From Trichlorobacter thiogenes (lineage in GTDB: Bacteria; Desulfobacterota; Desulfuromonadia; Geobacterales; Pseudopelobacteraceae), in assembly GCF_900167465.1 (NCBI RefSeq), contig NZ_FUWR01000001.1, forward strand, positions 489,269-553,268: DNA of 64,000 bases, given 5' to 3'. Shown here piece by piece: positions 17,360 through 26,695 of the stretch; position 1 is the stretch's first letter, and every line of letters begins with the position of its first letter. The notes under the pieces are model-generated. The model was not told the origin of the DNA. It saw only the letters and a program-made list of their open reading frames with translations, and made no database searches. The translations under genes were made by a program, and so were the position numbers.

Positions 17360-17872
17360 TTACACAATCTGACTGTTTTCATCATGCAGACGGTAGGCCT
17401 CATCCATCACCACCCCCAGCATCTGTACGGCACCGCCAACTATCAGCAGATACAGGTCTGCCGTACTCAATCCCACGCTAATGGAAAGCTTGCCCTGCAC
17501 TGCCATTGACAGCAATCCGGAAAGTGTCGCCGTGTACAGCGCATTTGCTCCGCCCAGCAGTAGCAGACCGGTACCAAAACGGCGGTACTGAACGCCGGTT
17601 TCCCGTCGGAACAGTTCTCCCTTGGCATAGGCGCTGCAGATCCGGAACAGGGCTGCCAGGGCATATGCGGCAGCTACAAGCGGAAGCAGTTCCACCAAAA
17701 AACCTGCAATCCTGACACCGCTAGACAGGCCTGCAGGCCCGACCTGCGTTGCCAGGGTTGGAGGAAGCCAGGCAACAATCTGCGGTGCTGACCAGCGTAG
17801 TACGGCAATCACCAGCGTCAGCAGCCATAGCAGCACAACCGTCCACTGCATGATGCGGCTCTTTGTTGTCAA
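17360..17872 (-). CDS. DUF2975 family membrane protein
   Basis: 170 residues with four predicted membrane helices (about 10-30, 45-75, 95-120, 130-155). Matches the DUF2975 layout, with the loop AYAKGELFRRETGVQYRRFGTGLLLLGGANALY. Function unknown; the family is nearly always encoded with a YozG-like regulator, as here. The ATG lies downstream of palindromic TTATTGT operators. Confidence 0.85.
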   Translation of the reverse strand: MTTKSRIMQWTVVLLWLLTLVIAVLRWSAPQIVAWLPPTLATQVGPAGLSSGVRIAGFLVELLPLVAAAYALAALFRICSAYAKGELFRRETGVQYRRFGTGLLLLGGANALYTATLSGLLSMAVQGKLSISVGLSTADLYLLIVGGAVQMLGVVMDEAYRLHDENSQIV

Positions 17873-17905
17873 TTGTTGAGGCAGCAGGATGCACCTCCTA
17901 AATTT

Positions 17906-17933
17906 TTATTGTAAAACAATAATTTTTTATTGT
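17906..17933. promoter_or_regulatory. Candidate operator of the DUF2975/Xre pair
   Basis: Palindrome TTATTGT-AAA-ACAATAA (17906-17922) followed by a third TTATTGT half-site at 17927-17933, in the AT-rich divergent gap between the DUF2975 gene and the exported small protein. Likely site for the adjacent Xre-type regulator. Confidence 0.5.
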
Positions 17934-17990
17934 ACTACTCATAATAACTCACCGCCTGCTTCAAGGCAAATCTGTTTGAGGAGGACCACC

Positions 17991-18305
17991 ATGTCCCTGA
18001 CACAGCTACTTGGCGCAGCACTGCTGTTGACAGCAGTTTTGGCTAATGATGCAGATGCAGCAGATACGATAGACAGCGGAAGGACGGCGGCTCCGGAACT
18101 GTCCCGCATGGCCCTGCAGCCTGCAGAGCTTCCGGATTACCTTACCAAGCGCCCTGACGTTGCCACACGGGACAGCTTTGTGCCATCCCAGGACCGGCCC
18201 TGGTATCTGCAGGTACTTGAAAATATGGCAATAGGTACAGCAAGCAATGCCCAGCTGAAGGAAACAGACGGCCGTCCCCGCACCCCCACCACACCGCAGC
18301 CATAA
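17991..18305 (+). CDS. Small exported protein of unknown function
   Basis: 104 residues from the ATG at 17991, chosen for GAGGAGG eight bases before it. Sec signal peptide about 23 residues (LLGAALLLTAVLANDADAA). The mature part is polar, ends in a Pro/Thr-rich tail (RPRTPTTPQP), and has no recognised domain. The serine hydrolase gene follows after 13 bases, so they are likely one operon. Confidence 0.65.
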   Translation: MSLTQLLGAALLLTAVLANDADAADTIDSGRTAAPELSRMALQPAELPDYLTKRPDVATRDSFVPSQDRPWYLQVLENMAIGTASNAQLKETDGRPRTPTTPQP

Positions 18306-18318
18306 CAGGGAGGCATCT

Positions 18319-20124
18319 ATGCTTCAGATCCCAGCAACAGTAAGCCGTTATGCACTCGTTATCATTATCAGCGTTATACTGGCGGGCTGCGCCACTGCAC
18401 CGCCGGTCAGGCCAACAACCCTGGTTCCCGGTGAGTACGGGTATCTGAAAGAACATGTGGCCTGGTTGATCCGTAAAGAGATGGCAAAAAACAATGTCCA
18501 GGGGCTGTCAATTGCCCTGGTTGATGATCAGCGGGTGGTTTGGGCCGAAGGGTTCGGCTTTGCCGATACTGCTGCCAAGGTCCCGGCCACGGCGGATACG
18601 GTCTACCGGATCGGCTCGGTTTCCAAGCTGTTCACTACCATCAGTGCCCTGCAACTGGTGGAGCAGGGCGGGCTTGCGCTGGATAGCCCGTTGCAGCAGT
18701 ACCTGCCTGATTTTTCGATGCGCAGCCGTTCGGGCACTACTGCCCCCATTACCCTACGCAGCATCATGACCCACCATTCCGGCATACCGTCTGATTACCT
18801 GAAAGGGATGTGGACCACTGATCCTCAGCCGATCAGCACGCTACCGACCTCCATCAGGGATGAGTATCTCGCGTTTCCGCCCAACACGGTTTTGTCCTAC
18901 TCGAATCTGGGTATGACGCTGCTGGGGCTGGCAGTGCAGAACAGTAGCGGTCAGGAATTTTGCAGACATCTGCAGCATCAGTTGCTGCAGCCGTTGGGCA
19001 TGCAGCAGACCAGCTGTTCCAATGCGTTGCCACGCACCGCCCAGGCAGCCAGGGCCTATAGCAACGACATTGAGAAGCAGGAACCACCATTGCGGGATGT
19101 CCCGGCCGGTGGCTTGAACAGCTCGGTCAGCGACATGAGCCGCTTTATCCGCATGATCCTGGCAGAGGGAGCACTGGATGGCCGCAGGATCATCAAGCCG
19201 GAGACCGTGCGGGAGATGCTGACCCCCCAGAACAGCGGCGTTGCCCTTGATCGTGGCTTTCGGATCGGTCTGGGCTGGATGCTGGGCGGCCTGGGTGGCA
19301 TCAATATCCAGCAGGCCGGTACGGTTGCCCATCACGGCGGCGCTACCCTGTACCACCGTGCCCAGCTGGTGGTGCTGCCCGAGGTCAAGTTGGGGGTGGT
19401 GGTGCTGTCCAACACCGATGCTGCCCAGCAAAGCGTGAACACGATTGCCACTGAAGCGCTGAAGCTCGGGTTGGAGATCAAGACCGGCCGCACACAGCCG
19501 GATCGTCCGCAGCTGCCAACCGGCAACTATCTGAGCAGCCAAGAACTGCAGGCCTATCAAGGCAGCTACGCCACCCAGGCCGGACTGGGCAAACTGGAGG
19601 CAGCCAGCGACTATCTTAAGGCATCATTGATAGGCCAATCCTTCCGTTTGGTGCCCCGCAGCGATACAAAACTGCAACTGCAGTACCGCCTGCTGGGGCT
19701 GTTTCCGATTAACCTGGGGGAACTTGGCCAGTATGGTGTTGGTCGTGCCCTGGTGGATGGCCATGAACTGCTGACGGTAGCGGATCAAAATGTAGAGCTG
19801 GTCATTGGCGAGAAGGTCAAGCCGGTGCCGTTGTCAGTGGCCTGGCAGCAACGGCTGGGCAGCTATCGTATCACCAACCTGGGTAACGACACGCCGTTTG
19901 CCGATGAGATTACCCTGCGGGTGGCAGATGGTCTGCTATTGCTAGACTACACCTTGCTTGAATTCGGGAAGGCCAAAGTCTGTCAGGTCATCAGACCGGT
20001 TTCCGACAACGAAGCGATAGTCGCGGGGCTTTGGCGCGGTGCCGGTGAAACCATCCGGGTGATCAGGGAAAACGGGCAGGAACAGCTTGTTTTTGCAGGC
20101 TACCGACTTGAACGGGTGAAGTAA
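18319..20124 (+). CDS. Serine hydrolase lipoprotein, class C beta-lactamase-like fold
   Basis: 601 residues. Lipoprotein signal with lipobox LAGC (Cys24), so membrane anchored in the periplasm. Penicillin-binding fold: SVSK at 100-103 (nucleophile Ser100, Lys103), YSN at 194-196, and HHGG near 338-341 in place of KTG. About 200 further residues after the catalytic domain form a beta-rich C-terminal region typical of esterase/peptidase members. More likely a peptidase or esterase on cell-wall or small substrates than a drug-resistance enzyme. Confidence 0.88.
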   Translation: MLQIPATVSRYALVIIISVILAGCATAPPVRPTTLVPGEYGYLKEHVAWLIRKEMAKNNVQGLSIALVDDQRVVWAEGFGFADTAAKVPATADTVYRIGSVSKLFTTISALQLVEQGGLALDSPLQQYLPDFSMRSRSGTTAPITLRSIMTHHSGIPSDYLKGMWTTDPQPISTLPTSIRDEYLAFPPNTVLSYSNLGMTLLGLAVQNSSGQEFCRHLQHQLLQPLGMQQTSCSNALPRTAQAARAYSNDIEKQEPPLRDVPAGGLNSSVSDMSRFIRMILAEGALDGRRIIKPETVREMLTPQNSGVALDRGFRIGLGWMLGGLGGINIQQAGTVAHHGGATLYHRAQLVVLPEVKLGVVVLSNTDAAQQSVNTIATEALKLGLEIKTGRTQPDRPQLPTGNYLSSQELQAYQGSYATQAGLGKLEAASDYLKASLIGQSFRLVPRSDTKLQLQYRLLGLFPINLGELGQYGVGRALVDGHELLTVADQNVELVIGEKVKPVPLSVAWQQRLGSYRITNLGNDTPFADEITLRVADGLLLLDYTLLEFGKAKVCQVIRPVSDNEAIVAGLWRGAGETIRVIRENGQEQLVFAGYRLERVK

Positions 20125-20237
20125 AAATCCGAATGTAACTGGCAGTTGCATAGCTCCGTGCAATGCTAGTATTTGTTGATTACGTCATTTTGTATTCTGA
20201 CCAGCGTCATTCTTCCGCCAGTAGAAAAAACAAGCTG

Positions 20238-20284
20238 CCGGTTCATGTGCGCGCGTGCGTGAGCCGGTCAATTACGAGTCGGCT
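20238..20284 (+). repeat. Hairpin-plus-core element 2 (integron junction-like)
   Basis: CCGGTTCATGTGCGC / GCGTGCGTGAGCCGG imperfect hairpin (20238-20267), then TCAATTACGA and core GTCGGCT (20278-20284), one base off GTTRRRY. It aligns base for base with the elements at 6106 and 48102. It lies 27 bases before the hypothetical gene at 20311. Confidence 0.6.
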
Positions 20285-20310
20285 ATTCACTATTTTTAAG
20301 TGAGGATTTT

Positions 20311-21051
20311 ATGGAAAAAACAAAGAGCGACTGCCAATTTTTGTTCTCAGTCATGAAGAGATGCCTGTCGAATGGCATCGGATTGTTGGTAATGGTATGG
20401 CTATCCGTCTTTCTCGTGCCGGAGGACGCCCAGGCAGTGACATTTTGCAACCCGGAGTACATGCCTCCCGGCTCTTGCGTTCCGTATGATCATATGCTGG
20501 AAAGACAGAAACAACGCGAGCAGATGATGTATGAACAGCGAACCCGGATATGGTCTCCAGCGCAGTGGGATGATTTTGTAAGATCGGCAAAAAAGTATGA
20601 CCAAAGTAAAGCGGAGGAAGCAAGACAAAAGCTGGAGCGCTGGGACTTTCATCAATCAAAACCGGATGAACGAGTGAAGGCTTGTCAGGCGACTTTCATG
20701 AGCCTGCGCAATGGCGTGATGTTCATTGATATGGATGGCAGCACGAAAGGAACATTCATCGGATTTTTCGGCACGGGTGTGCCCAAGCCTAGCAAGCCTG
20801 ATCAGGTCAAGGTCAGCCTGACCCAATCCGGTGAGACGCAGACGGTTCAGGCCTATCACCTCTACCTCCCTTGGGACGGTAAATTCGGGGTAATTCTCTT
20901 TGCTATTCCATCCACGAAGGCACTGATCGAATCCATTGAAGATATCCAAGATTATACGGTTGCCATGAATGGAAAGACGCTCGTTAGCGGCAAATGGCAT
21001 AGTGGACTAAAGGCGCGCAACTGGTTACGCGATTGCGTGAGCAGGCGTTGA
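20311..21051 (+). CDS. Exported hypothetical protein, gene-cassette borne
   Basis: 246 residues, not recognised. Signal peptide or N-terminal anchor at about residues 18-44 (LSNGIGLLVMVWLSVFLVPEDAQA), then a short Cys-containing segment, a charged helical region, and a beta-rich half (FIGFFGTGVPKPSKPDQVKVSLTQ..., GKFGVILFAIPSTKALIESI). It lies alone between a hairpin-plus-core element upstream and a well-formed attC 17 bases after its stop, which makes it a gene cassette. RBS GTGAGGA precedes the ATG. Confidence 0.7.
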   Translation: MEKTKSDCQFLFSVMKRCLSNGIGLLVMVWLSVFLVPEDAQAVTFCNPEYMPPGSCVPYDHMLERQKQREQMMYEQRTRIWSPAQWDDFVRSAKKYDQSKAEEARQKLERWDFHQSKPDERVKACQATFMSLRNGVMFIDMDGSTKGTFIGFFGTGVPKPSKPDQVKVSLTQSGETQTVQAYHLYLPWDGKFGVILFAIPSTKALIESIEDIQDYTVAMNGKTLVSGKWHSGLKARNWLRDCVSRR

Positions 21052-21068
21052 AAATATGAAATGAAGTC

Positions 21069-21136
21069 GCCCAACGCTTCAATTTAAGGGGGCCTGCGCG
21101 GTTTTTCGCGCAGGTCTATCAATTCAAACGTTATGC
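21069..21136 (+). other. attC recombination site
   Basis: Left boxes GCCCAAC (21069-21075) then GCTTCAATT; right boxes AATTCAAAC then GTTATGC (21130-21136). The left and right boxes pair with the single extra base typical of attC, and the centre has an eight-base stem CCTGCGCG / CGCGCAGG. 68 bases in all. The clearest attC in the window. Confidence 0.85.
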
Positions 21137-21391
21137 GTAAAAGCAGCACCTTAATCAATAGGAGTAAAAAAGCACTACACATCAGGATAGATACTACCGT
21201 CACTGCCGCTTGAACTACGTGCCCCCAGCCTCATTCCAATGAGGAAAATCAAGCCAAATGCAAAACTGAATTTCCAGCCCCAAAGCCAGATCCGCCCAAA
21301 ACCGGAGGGGCACCGGAGGGGCCATTAAGGCAATTTGCACCAGCAACTCCTTGCTGTGCTGACATCAAAGAACATGATTTTAACATGATGC
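21137..21391. other. Non-coding interval after the attC
   Basis: No complete gene seen. The minus strand is open from 21324 to 21175 (49 codons, ending GSDGSIYPDV) with no start codon; it reads like a protein C-terminus with one hydrophobic segment (FAFGLIFLIGMRLGA) and may be a remnant of an older cassette. Confidence 0.35.
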
Positions 21392-21423
21392 TTGACAAAT
21401 TTATTTAGTCAGCTAAATATAAA
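21392..21423 (+). promoter_or_regulatory. Promoter and operator of the marR operon
   Basis: TTGACA (-35) at 21392-21397, with AT-rich -10 candidates at 21414-21423. The palindrome ATTTAG-TCAG-CTAAAT (21403-21418) lies between them, and a related TAAATAAA follows. This is the expected position for MarR autorepression. Confidence 0.55.
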
Positions 21424-21452
21424 TGCACTAAATAAATACTCAAGGACATTTT

Positions 21453-21974
21453 ATGTTTGATATTCTGGACCTTCCTGACAGCACCACCATTGCCAAACTT
21501 GCGCAACGCTACCCGATGCTGGAGATCCCTGCCTTTGAGACCTGGCTTTCCCTGATGCGGGTTTCAGGCGATTGCATGGCTGATCTGGACCAGTTTCTTG
21601 CCCGTTACAACCTTTCACAACGCAAGTTTTTTGTTCTAATCCTGTTGATGCGGAATCCCGGCGGGTTGAAGGTATCGCAACTAGCAGAGGGGACAGGTGT
21701 TTCCTGCGCCACCATGACCGGCGTGGTGGATGGCCTGCTGAATGCCGGACTGATTACCCGAGAAGCTGATCAGCAGGATCGTCGCGCCTTTGTGGTGGAG
21801 ATCACCGATACCGGTCAGGCATTGCTGGATAAGCTCCTGCCCAAGCATTACCAGCGTTTGAGCGGGATTATGGCAATGCTTGATCCAACAGAACGGGCGC
21901 AGCTTCAGACGCTCTTGACCAAGGTCCGTGCAGGACTGGAAAGCTTACGCACAGTAGACAACGAAGGAGCATAA
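21453..21974 (+). CDS. MarR family transcriptional regulator
   Basis: 173 residues. Winged helix-turn-helix: [57 protein letters not shown], the conserved MarR recognition helix and wing with DRR. Longer N-terminus than usual. First gene of a three-gene operon with an aldo/keto reductase two bases downstream and a drug-type MFS pump, so it probably represses export or detoxification of a small aromatic or electrophile. Confidence 0.92.
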   Translation: MFDILDLPDSTTIAKLAQRYPMLEIPAFETWLSLMRVSGDCMADLDQFLARYNLSQRKFFVLILLMRNPGGLKVSQLAEGTGVSCATMTGVVDGLLNAGLITREADQQDRRAFVVEITDTGQALLDKLLPKHYQRLSGIMAMLDPTERAQLQTLLTKVRAGLESLRTVDNEGA

Positions 21975-21976
21975 AC

Positions 21977-22984
<1,008 letters not shown>

Positions 22985-22992
22985 TCGCGTTT

Positions 22993-24180
22993 ATGACTCA
23001 AGCAGGCTATGGCAAGGCTTCGTTTCTGATACTTTGCCTGATCGGGGCAGCCACCTTTTTTAGTTCGTACCTGCGTATGCCGGTGCTGCCGCTGTTTGCG
23101 GCAACGCTGGGGGCAGGTCCGGCTCAGGTGGGGCTGATCAACGGCGCCTTCATGGTGACGGCAGGTGTTTTGTCCATCCCTGCCGGCCTGCTGGTGGACC
23201 GGCTTGGCCGTACCAAGCCGGTGATCGGTGGTATTCTGGCAACCGCTGTTTCTTCGCTGCTGGTAACCCAGTGCAGTTCTCCGCTCCAGATGGCAGCAGC
23301 CTATCTGCTGTTTGGGGCCGGATTGGCAGCCTTTGCCCCTGCCATGCTCTCACTGGTGGCAGATATTGTACCGCCTGATCGGCTTGGTCGGGCCTATGGC
23401 TGGTACACCACCGCCATTTATGTTGCCATGACCCTGGGGCCGGCATCCGGCGGTTATCTGGCCAAGACGGTTGGCCTGCGCAACGTCTTTTTTGTCTCTG
23501 GTGCTATGCTTGCAACCATGGCACTGCTTGCGCTGTTAACGCTACCCCGCACCGCCCCACGTCACAAGACTGAACTGCACGCTGCCCTTGCTGCCAGTCT
23601 GACCCTGCTGCACAATCGTCCCCTGCGGGCCTGTCTGCTGGCAACCGCTGGCAGCTGTATCGGCTTTGGGCTGTTTATTACCTTTCTGCCGCTTTTTGCT
23701 GCATCCCACGGCCTTGATCCTGCCCAGGTAGGGTTGGTGTTTGCTGCCCAGGCCATCACCAATGTGGTGGGCAGGGTACCGATCGGCATGATTGCCGACC
23801 GGATTGACCGCCGTCTGCTGGTTGCAGCAGGTCTGTTCTGTCTGGCCCTTGCCCTGCCAGCCCTGGGACAGGCCACGCAGTTGTTCTGGATGGTGGTCTA
23901 TGCGATTGGAATGGGGGTTGGTATGGCTTTTACCTTTACCGCCATCAGTGCGTTGATTGTTGAGCAGGTCCCCACGGCGCAGCGGGGGCTGGCCATGGGG
24001 ATGTATAACAGCTGTATCTACCTGGGGCTGATGACCGGTTCCACCGCCATGGGGATCGCCTTCAAGTGGGTGGATTACCCCACCGGCTTTGCCGTTGCCG
24101 GTGTCATTGCGCTGCTGACCATGCTGCTGTTTCTGCTGTTGATGGACAAGCCGCTTACCCTTCGCAGGAGCAGCAGTTGA
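22993..24180 (+). CDS. MFS transporter
   Basis: 395 residues with 12 predicted membrane helices and the cytoplasmic-loop motif GLLVDRLGRTKPVIGG between helices 2 and 3, repeated in weaker form as GMIADRIDRRLLVAAG. Drug-export-type MFS member. Third gene of the marR operon. The substrate is presumably linked to the regulator's ligand. Confidence 0.93.
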   Translation: MTQAGYGKASFLILCLIGAATFFSSYLRMPVLPLFAATLGAGPAQVGLINGAFMVTAGVLSIPAGLLVDRLGRTKPVIGGILATAVSSLLVTQCSSPLQMAAAYLLFGAGLAAFAPAMLSLVADIVPPDRLGRAYGWYTTAIYVAMTLGPASGGYLAKTVGLRNVFFVSGAMLATMALLALLTLPRTAPRHKTELHAALAASLTLLHNRPLRACLLATAGSCIGFGLFITFLPLFAASHGLDPAQVGLVFAAQAITNVVGRVPIGMIADRIDRRLLVAAGLFCLALALPALGQATQLFWMVVYAIGMGVGMAFTFTAISALIVEQVPTAQRGLAMGMYNSCIYLGLMTGSTAMGIAFKWVDYPTGFAVAGVIALLTMLLFLLLMDKPLTLRRSSS

Positions 24181-24184
24181 CCTG

Positions 24185-24344
24185 AAAAAAGCAGTTCACG
24201 CAACGGCGCAACGACGCTACGCATAAAAACAACATTTTGTATAAACCGAGCCTCTTACCAAGTGGGTAAAACGGAATGTTTCTGTAACTGTTTGGTTTTC
24301 GTTGCGAGCGTTGCGGCTTTGCGTGAGTAACTGCCGTTTTAAGG
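24185..24344. repeat. Dispersed inverted-repeat element
   Basis: Left end GCAGTTCACGCAACGGCGCA (24191-24210), right end CGTTGCGAGCGTTGCGGC then GCGTGAGTAACTGCCGTTTT with AAGG (24321-24344). The two ends are imperfect inverted copies about 100 bases apart. The right end is identical to those at 9967 and 49949. It fills the 245-base gap after the MFS gene. Confidence 0.6.
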
Positions 24345-24371
24345 GTTGATCCTCTCTTTTCTGTGTAACAG

Positions 24372-24399
24372 AAAAAGGCCGCTCTGAAGCGGCCCTTTT
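24372..24399 (-). terminator. Terminator of the exported-protein gene at 24426
   Basis: Seven-base-pair stem GGCCGCT / AGCGGCC with loop CTGA, five A on the left and four T on the right, so it can act in both directions. It lies 27 bases past the stop of the minus-strand gene. Confidence 0.85.
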
Positions 24400-24425
24400 G
24401 GTGGCAATGAACTGCAAAACGGTAA

Positions 24426-24758
24426 TTACTGTGTATTGGCAGTCCGATTGTTGTGCTTTTTACGATAGATGTTTTTACTGGCCCGGTTCTGATCGTGAGC
24501 TAACTTGGCCCGCTCTGCCTTGGTCAGGTTGCCGTCTGCCTTCATCCGTGCTTCTTCTTGAGCGATACGCGCCTGCTGGGCTTCCAGGCGGCCTGCCTCT
24601 TTCGGTGTCAAGGCACCGCTCTGTACCCCTTGCTCAATACGTTGCTCTTGTTTCTCCTGTCTCCGATCAATACGTGGGTCATTGGTGCCGGCAAAGGCTG
24701 AACCGGCAAACAGTGCTGCTGCAACGGTGATACAAATAGCCAGGGTGATTTTAGACAT
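24426..24758 (-). CDS. Small exported protein of unknown function (Geobacter-type)
   Basis: 110 residues from the ATG at 24758 with GAAGGAG upstream; the frame extends above it but only with non-signal sequence. Sec signal peptide of about 22 residues (ITVAAALFAGSAFA). The mature part is highly charged and helical, with repeated EEARMKA / RLEAQQARIAQ and DQNRASKNIYRKKHN. No enzyme motif. Similar small proteins with the LTPKEAGRLEAQQARI and LTKAERAKLAHDQNRASK motifs are common in Geobacter and Betaproteobacteria. Confidence 0.75.
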   Translation of the reverse strand: MSKITLAICITVAAALFAGSAFAGTNDPRIDRRQEKQEQRIEQGVQSGALTPKEAGRLEAQQARIAQEEARMKADGNLTKAERAKLAHDQNRASKNIYRKKHNNRTANTQ

Positions 24759-24848
24759 AATCCGCTCCTTCAAGGTTTTGTTTCCTGCCTGCTCTCTACA
24801 ACGGATACGATTTGGTTTGGTTGACACTAAATCTGCTACCGGTGATTT

Positions 24849-25358
24849 TTATTCCTGCCCCTGCCGGGAGCGTAGTTTCTGACGCACTGCACGTCGTTCT
24901 TCCTGAGACATGCCCTTCCAGTTCTGACGGATGTTCTTGCGTTCTTCCGGCGGGATACTCTGCCATTGCTTACGCAGTTCCTGCCGCTTTTCAGGAGGTA
25001 GCTGCTTGAACCAGCGGAACCGTTCGCGGATTTTTTCCTGTTCTCCCGGTGGGAGTTGACGGAATTCCTTGAAGCGTTGCTTGATCTGCTCTCGTTGTTC
25101 CTGAGGAAGCTCACGCCACTGCTTAAAGCGCTTTTTTGCATCCTGGCGCTCTTCAGGCGTCATCTGCTGCCAGCGGGCTGCGCCACGCTGCAGGGTTTCC
25201 TTTTGCTCAGGTGAAAGAGTGGACCATTTGTCGGCAAACGGCTTCAACAGCTGCTGCTCTTTTGGCGTCATCTCTTCCCATTCACGGGCCTGAGCCAAGC
25301 CTGTTGCCATCAGCAGACTGACGCTTACAACGGTAGTCAGCAGAAATTTATTTTTCAT
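24849..25358 (-). CDS. DUF3106-type exported protein with repeated helical motifs
   Basis: 169 residues from the ATG at 25358. Sec signal peptide (about 24 residues, GLAQA). The mature part is a chain of about seven repeats with the pattern W..LPPEQRE.I..RF..., each about 16-18 residues (LPQEQREQIKQRFKEF, LPPGEQEKIRERFRWF, LPPEKRQELRKQWQSI, IPPEERKNIRQNWKGM). This is the DUF3106 signature. Last gene of the sigma-factor operon. Periplasmic role unknown; it may resemble the metal- or envelope-stress helical proteins. Confidence 0.85.
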   Translation of the reverse strand: MKNKFLLTTVVSVSLLMATGLAQAREWEEMTPKEQQLLKPFADKWSTLSPEQKETLQRGAARWQQMTPEERQDAKKRFKQWRELPQEQREQIKQRFKEFRQLPPGEQEKIRERFRWFKQLPPEKRQELRKQWQSIPPEERKNIRQNWKGMSQEERRAVRQKLRSRQGQE

Positions 25359-25620
25359 AATCTTGATCCTTCTGTGGTTTCTTGCGTGAATACAGCTGTT
25401 TTTTCCGATCAGCTTGTCTTGATCTGGCATCCTGCTCTTTTTTCTGTTGGTCAGTGTCCTGTTCAGCAAACTGAAGCGGATCTATTGCCTTGCCGGTGCT
25501 GGTTTCGTACCTGCCCAGAAACTCCAGAAACTCGGCATCCGGCAACTGTTCGCCACTGGCCCGGGCAGTGGCAGGAAGCAGCGCAATCAATGCCAGACAG
25601 ATCAGGCTAGTGCGTCGCAT
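25348..25620 (-). CDS. Small exported protein in the sigma-factor operon
   Basis: 90 residues from the ATG at 25620. Signal peptide (SLICLALIALLPATARA), then a short acidic segment (DAEFLEFLGRYETSTGKAIDPLQF) and a highly charged Gln/Lys-rich tail. Overlaps the genes on both sides by a few bases (25607-25620 and 25348-25358), so translation of the operon is coupled. Equivalents occur in the same position in other sigma-factor/DUF3106 operons. Function unknown. Confidence 0.7.
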   Translation of the reverse strand: MRRTSLICLALIALLPATARASGEQLPDAEFLEFLGRYETSTGKAIDPLQFAEQDTDQQKKEQDARSRQADRKKQLYSRKKPQKDQDYEK

Positions 25621-25966
25621 CGGTCTTTGCCAGCCACGCATAAAAATCCATATCTTTGTACATATCCAGACTCCCCTGGTGTGCCAGCAACTCCATCTCA
25701 TCAATCCGGTTTTCCGGTATACCAGGGCGTGATGGATGCCAGTGGGAGATCAGGATCAGCAGCATGATTGCGGTGGCAAAACCGGCCAGCCGCTGGGGGC
25801 GCAGGAACCCCCATACTGCAAACGGTTTTTTGGTTGCCTGGGCCATTGCCTTGGTGCGACCTTCACGCAACCGCGTCGTGATTGAGGGATCAAGCTGATC
25901 AAGCCCGGCATCCAGCTCCTGCTTGATCTGGCTGATCATTGGATCATCCTGTTTATAGGTTGTCAT
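25607..25966 (-). CDS. Single-pass membrane protein, probable anti-sigma-like factor (DUF3619-like)
   Basis: 119 residues from the ATG at 25966, which overlaps the sigma-factor stop (ATGA). A cytoplasmic N-terminal helix (MISQIKQELDAGLDQLDPSITTRLREGRTKAM), one membrane helix at about residues 53-70 (LAGFATAIMLLILISHW), and a short outer part. The topology and position directly after a sigma factor suggest an anti-sigma role. No zinc-binding HxxxCxxC motif is present, so it is not a ZAS-type anti-sigma factor. Confidence 0.65.
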   Translation of the reverse strand: MTTYKQDDPMISQIKQELDAGLDQLDPSITTRLREGRTKAMAQATKKPFAVWGFLRPQRLAGFATAIMLLILISHWHPSRPGIPENRIDEMELLAHQGSLDMYKDMDFYAWLAKTDATH

Positions 25967-26556
25967 GGTTGATACTCCTCCAACTTTTGCCGCAATACCT
26001 GTACTGCCCGAAAATAGTGGGTCTTGACGCTTCCTTCTGAACAGCCCATGGCCTGGGCGGTTCCCGCTACGTCCAGCCCTTCCCATGATCGAAGTAGAAA
26101 GGCCTGCTGCTGGCGTAACGGAAGTTCACTGATAACCCGTTCCAAACGCTCCCCCAGCTGTGCCTGTTCCAGTAACCGTAAGGGAGTCTCTTCCCGCGGA
26201 TCAGCTACTTCCTGAAAGGGATCATCAATTTCATCATCCTGGCGGTTACCGCCAAGCCAGCCCATAAACCGCATCCGTACAGAACGACGGCGATGAGCAT
26301 CGGTAATCTTGCTCTGCAGCACCTTGAAAAAGAGTGGCGGCCACTCCTGATCAGGCTTGTCACGGTAGCGTCGGACAAACTCAAGCATCGCATCCTGGAC
26401 AACATCCAACGCCTGATCATCAGTGCCCATGGCAAACCGGGCCATGCGGAAGGCCCGCTTTTCCACATCAGCCAGATAGAGATTGAGCCGTGCTGTGGTG
26501 TCCAGAAAATACTCCCTGTTTGATGCTTGTAACCTGATCTGTCTTCTATAACGCAT
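25963..26556 (-). CDS. ECF-type RNA polymerase sigma factor
   Basis: 197 residues. Region 2 (ADVEKRAFRMARFAMGTDDQALDVVQDAMLEFVRRYRDK) and region 4 (LERVISELPLRQQQAFLLRSWEGLDVAGTAQAMGCSEGSVKTHYFRAVQVLRQKL), separated by a linker without region 3. First gene of a four-gene overlapping minus-strand operon with a membrane protein, a small exported protein and a DUF3106 protein. It probably directs an envelope-related regulon. Confidence 0.93.
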   Translation of the reverse strand: MRYRRQIRLQASNREYFLDTTARLNLYLADVEKRAFRMARFAMGTDDQALDVVQDAMLEFVRRYRDKPDQEWPPLFFKVLQSKITDAHRRRSVRMRFMGWLGGNRQDDEIDDPFQEVADPREETPLRLLEQAQLGERLERVISELPLRQQQAFLLRSWEGLDVAGTAQAMGCSEGSVKTHYFRAVQVLRQKLEEYQP

Positions 26557-26695
26557 TATGGCAGAAATGGTTGACAGGTTTCAGCCGGTCATTCGTAATT
26601 TTATATCAGGCAAGCCGCAATGGCCGGGTTCCCTGTTTGACTCAGCGGATTACTGCGGTATTATCAGCTATCTCACCTTATAGGAGGGCTCTCCC

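Noticed and set aside
21175-21324. Minus-strand open frame ending GSDGSIYPDV
   Set aside because: No start codon and only 49 codons; described as possible remnant only.
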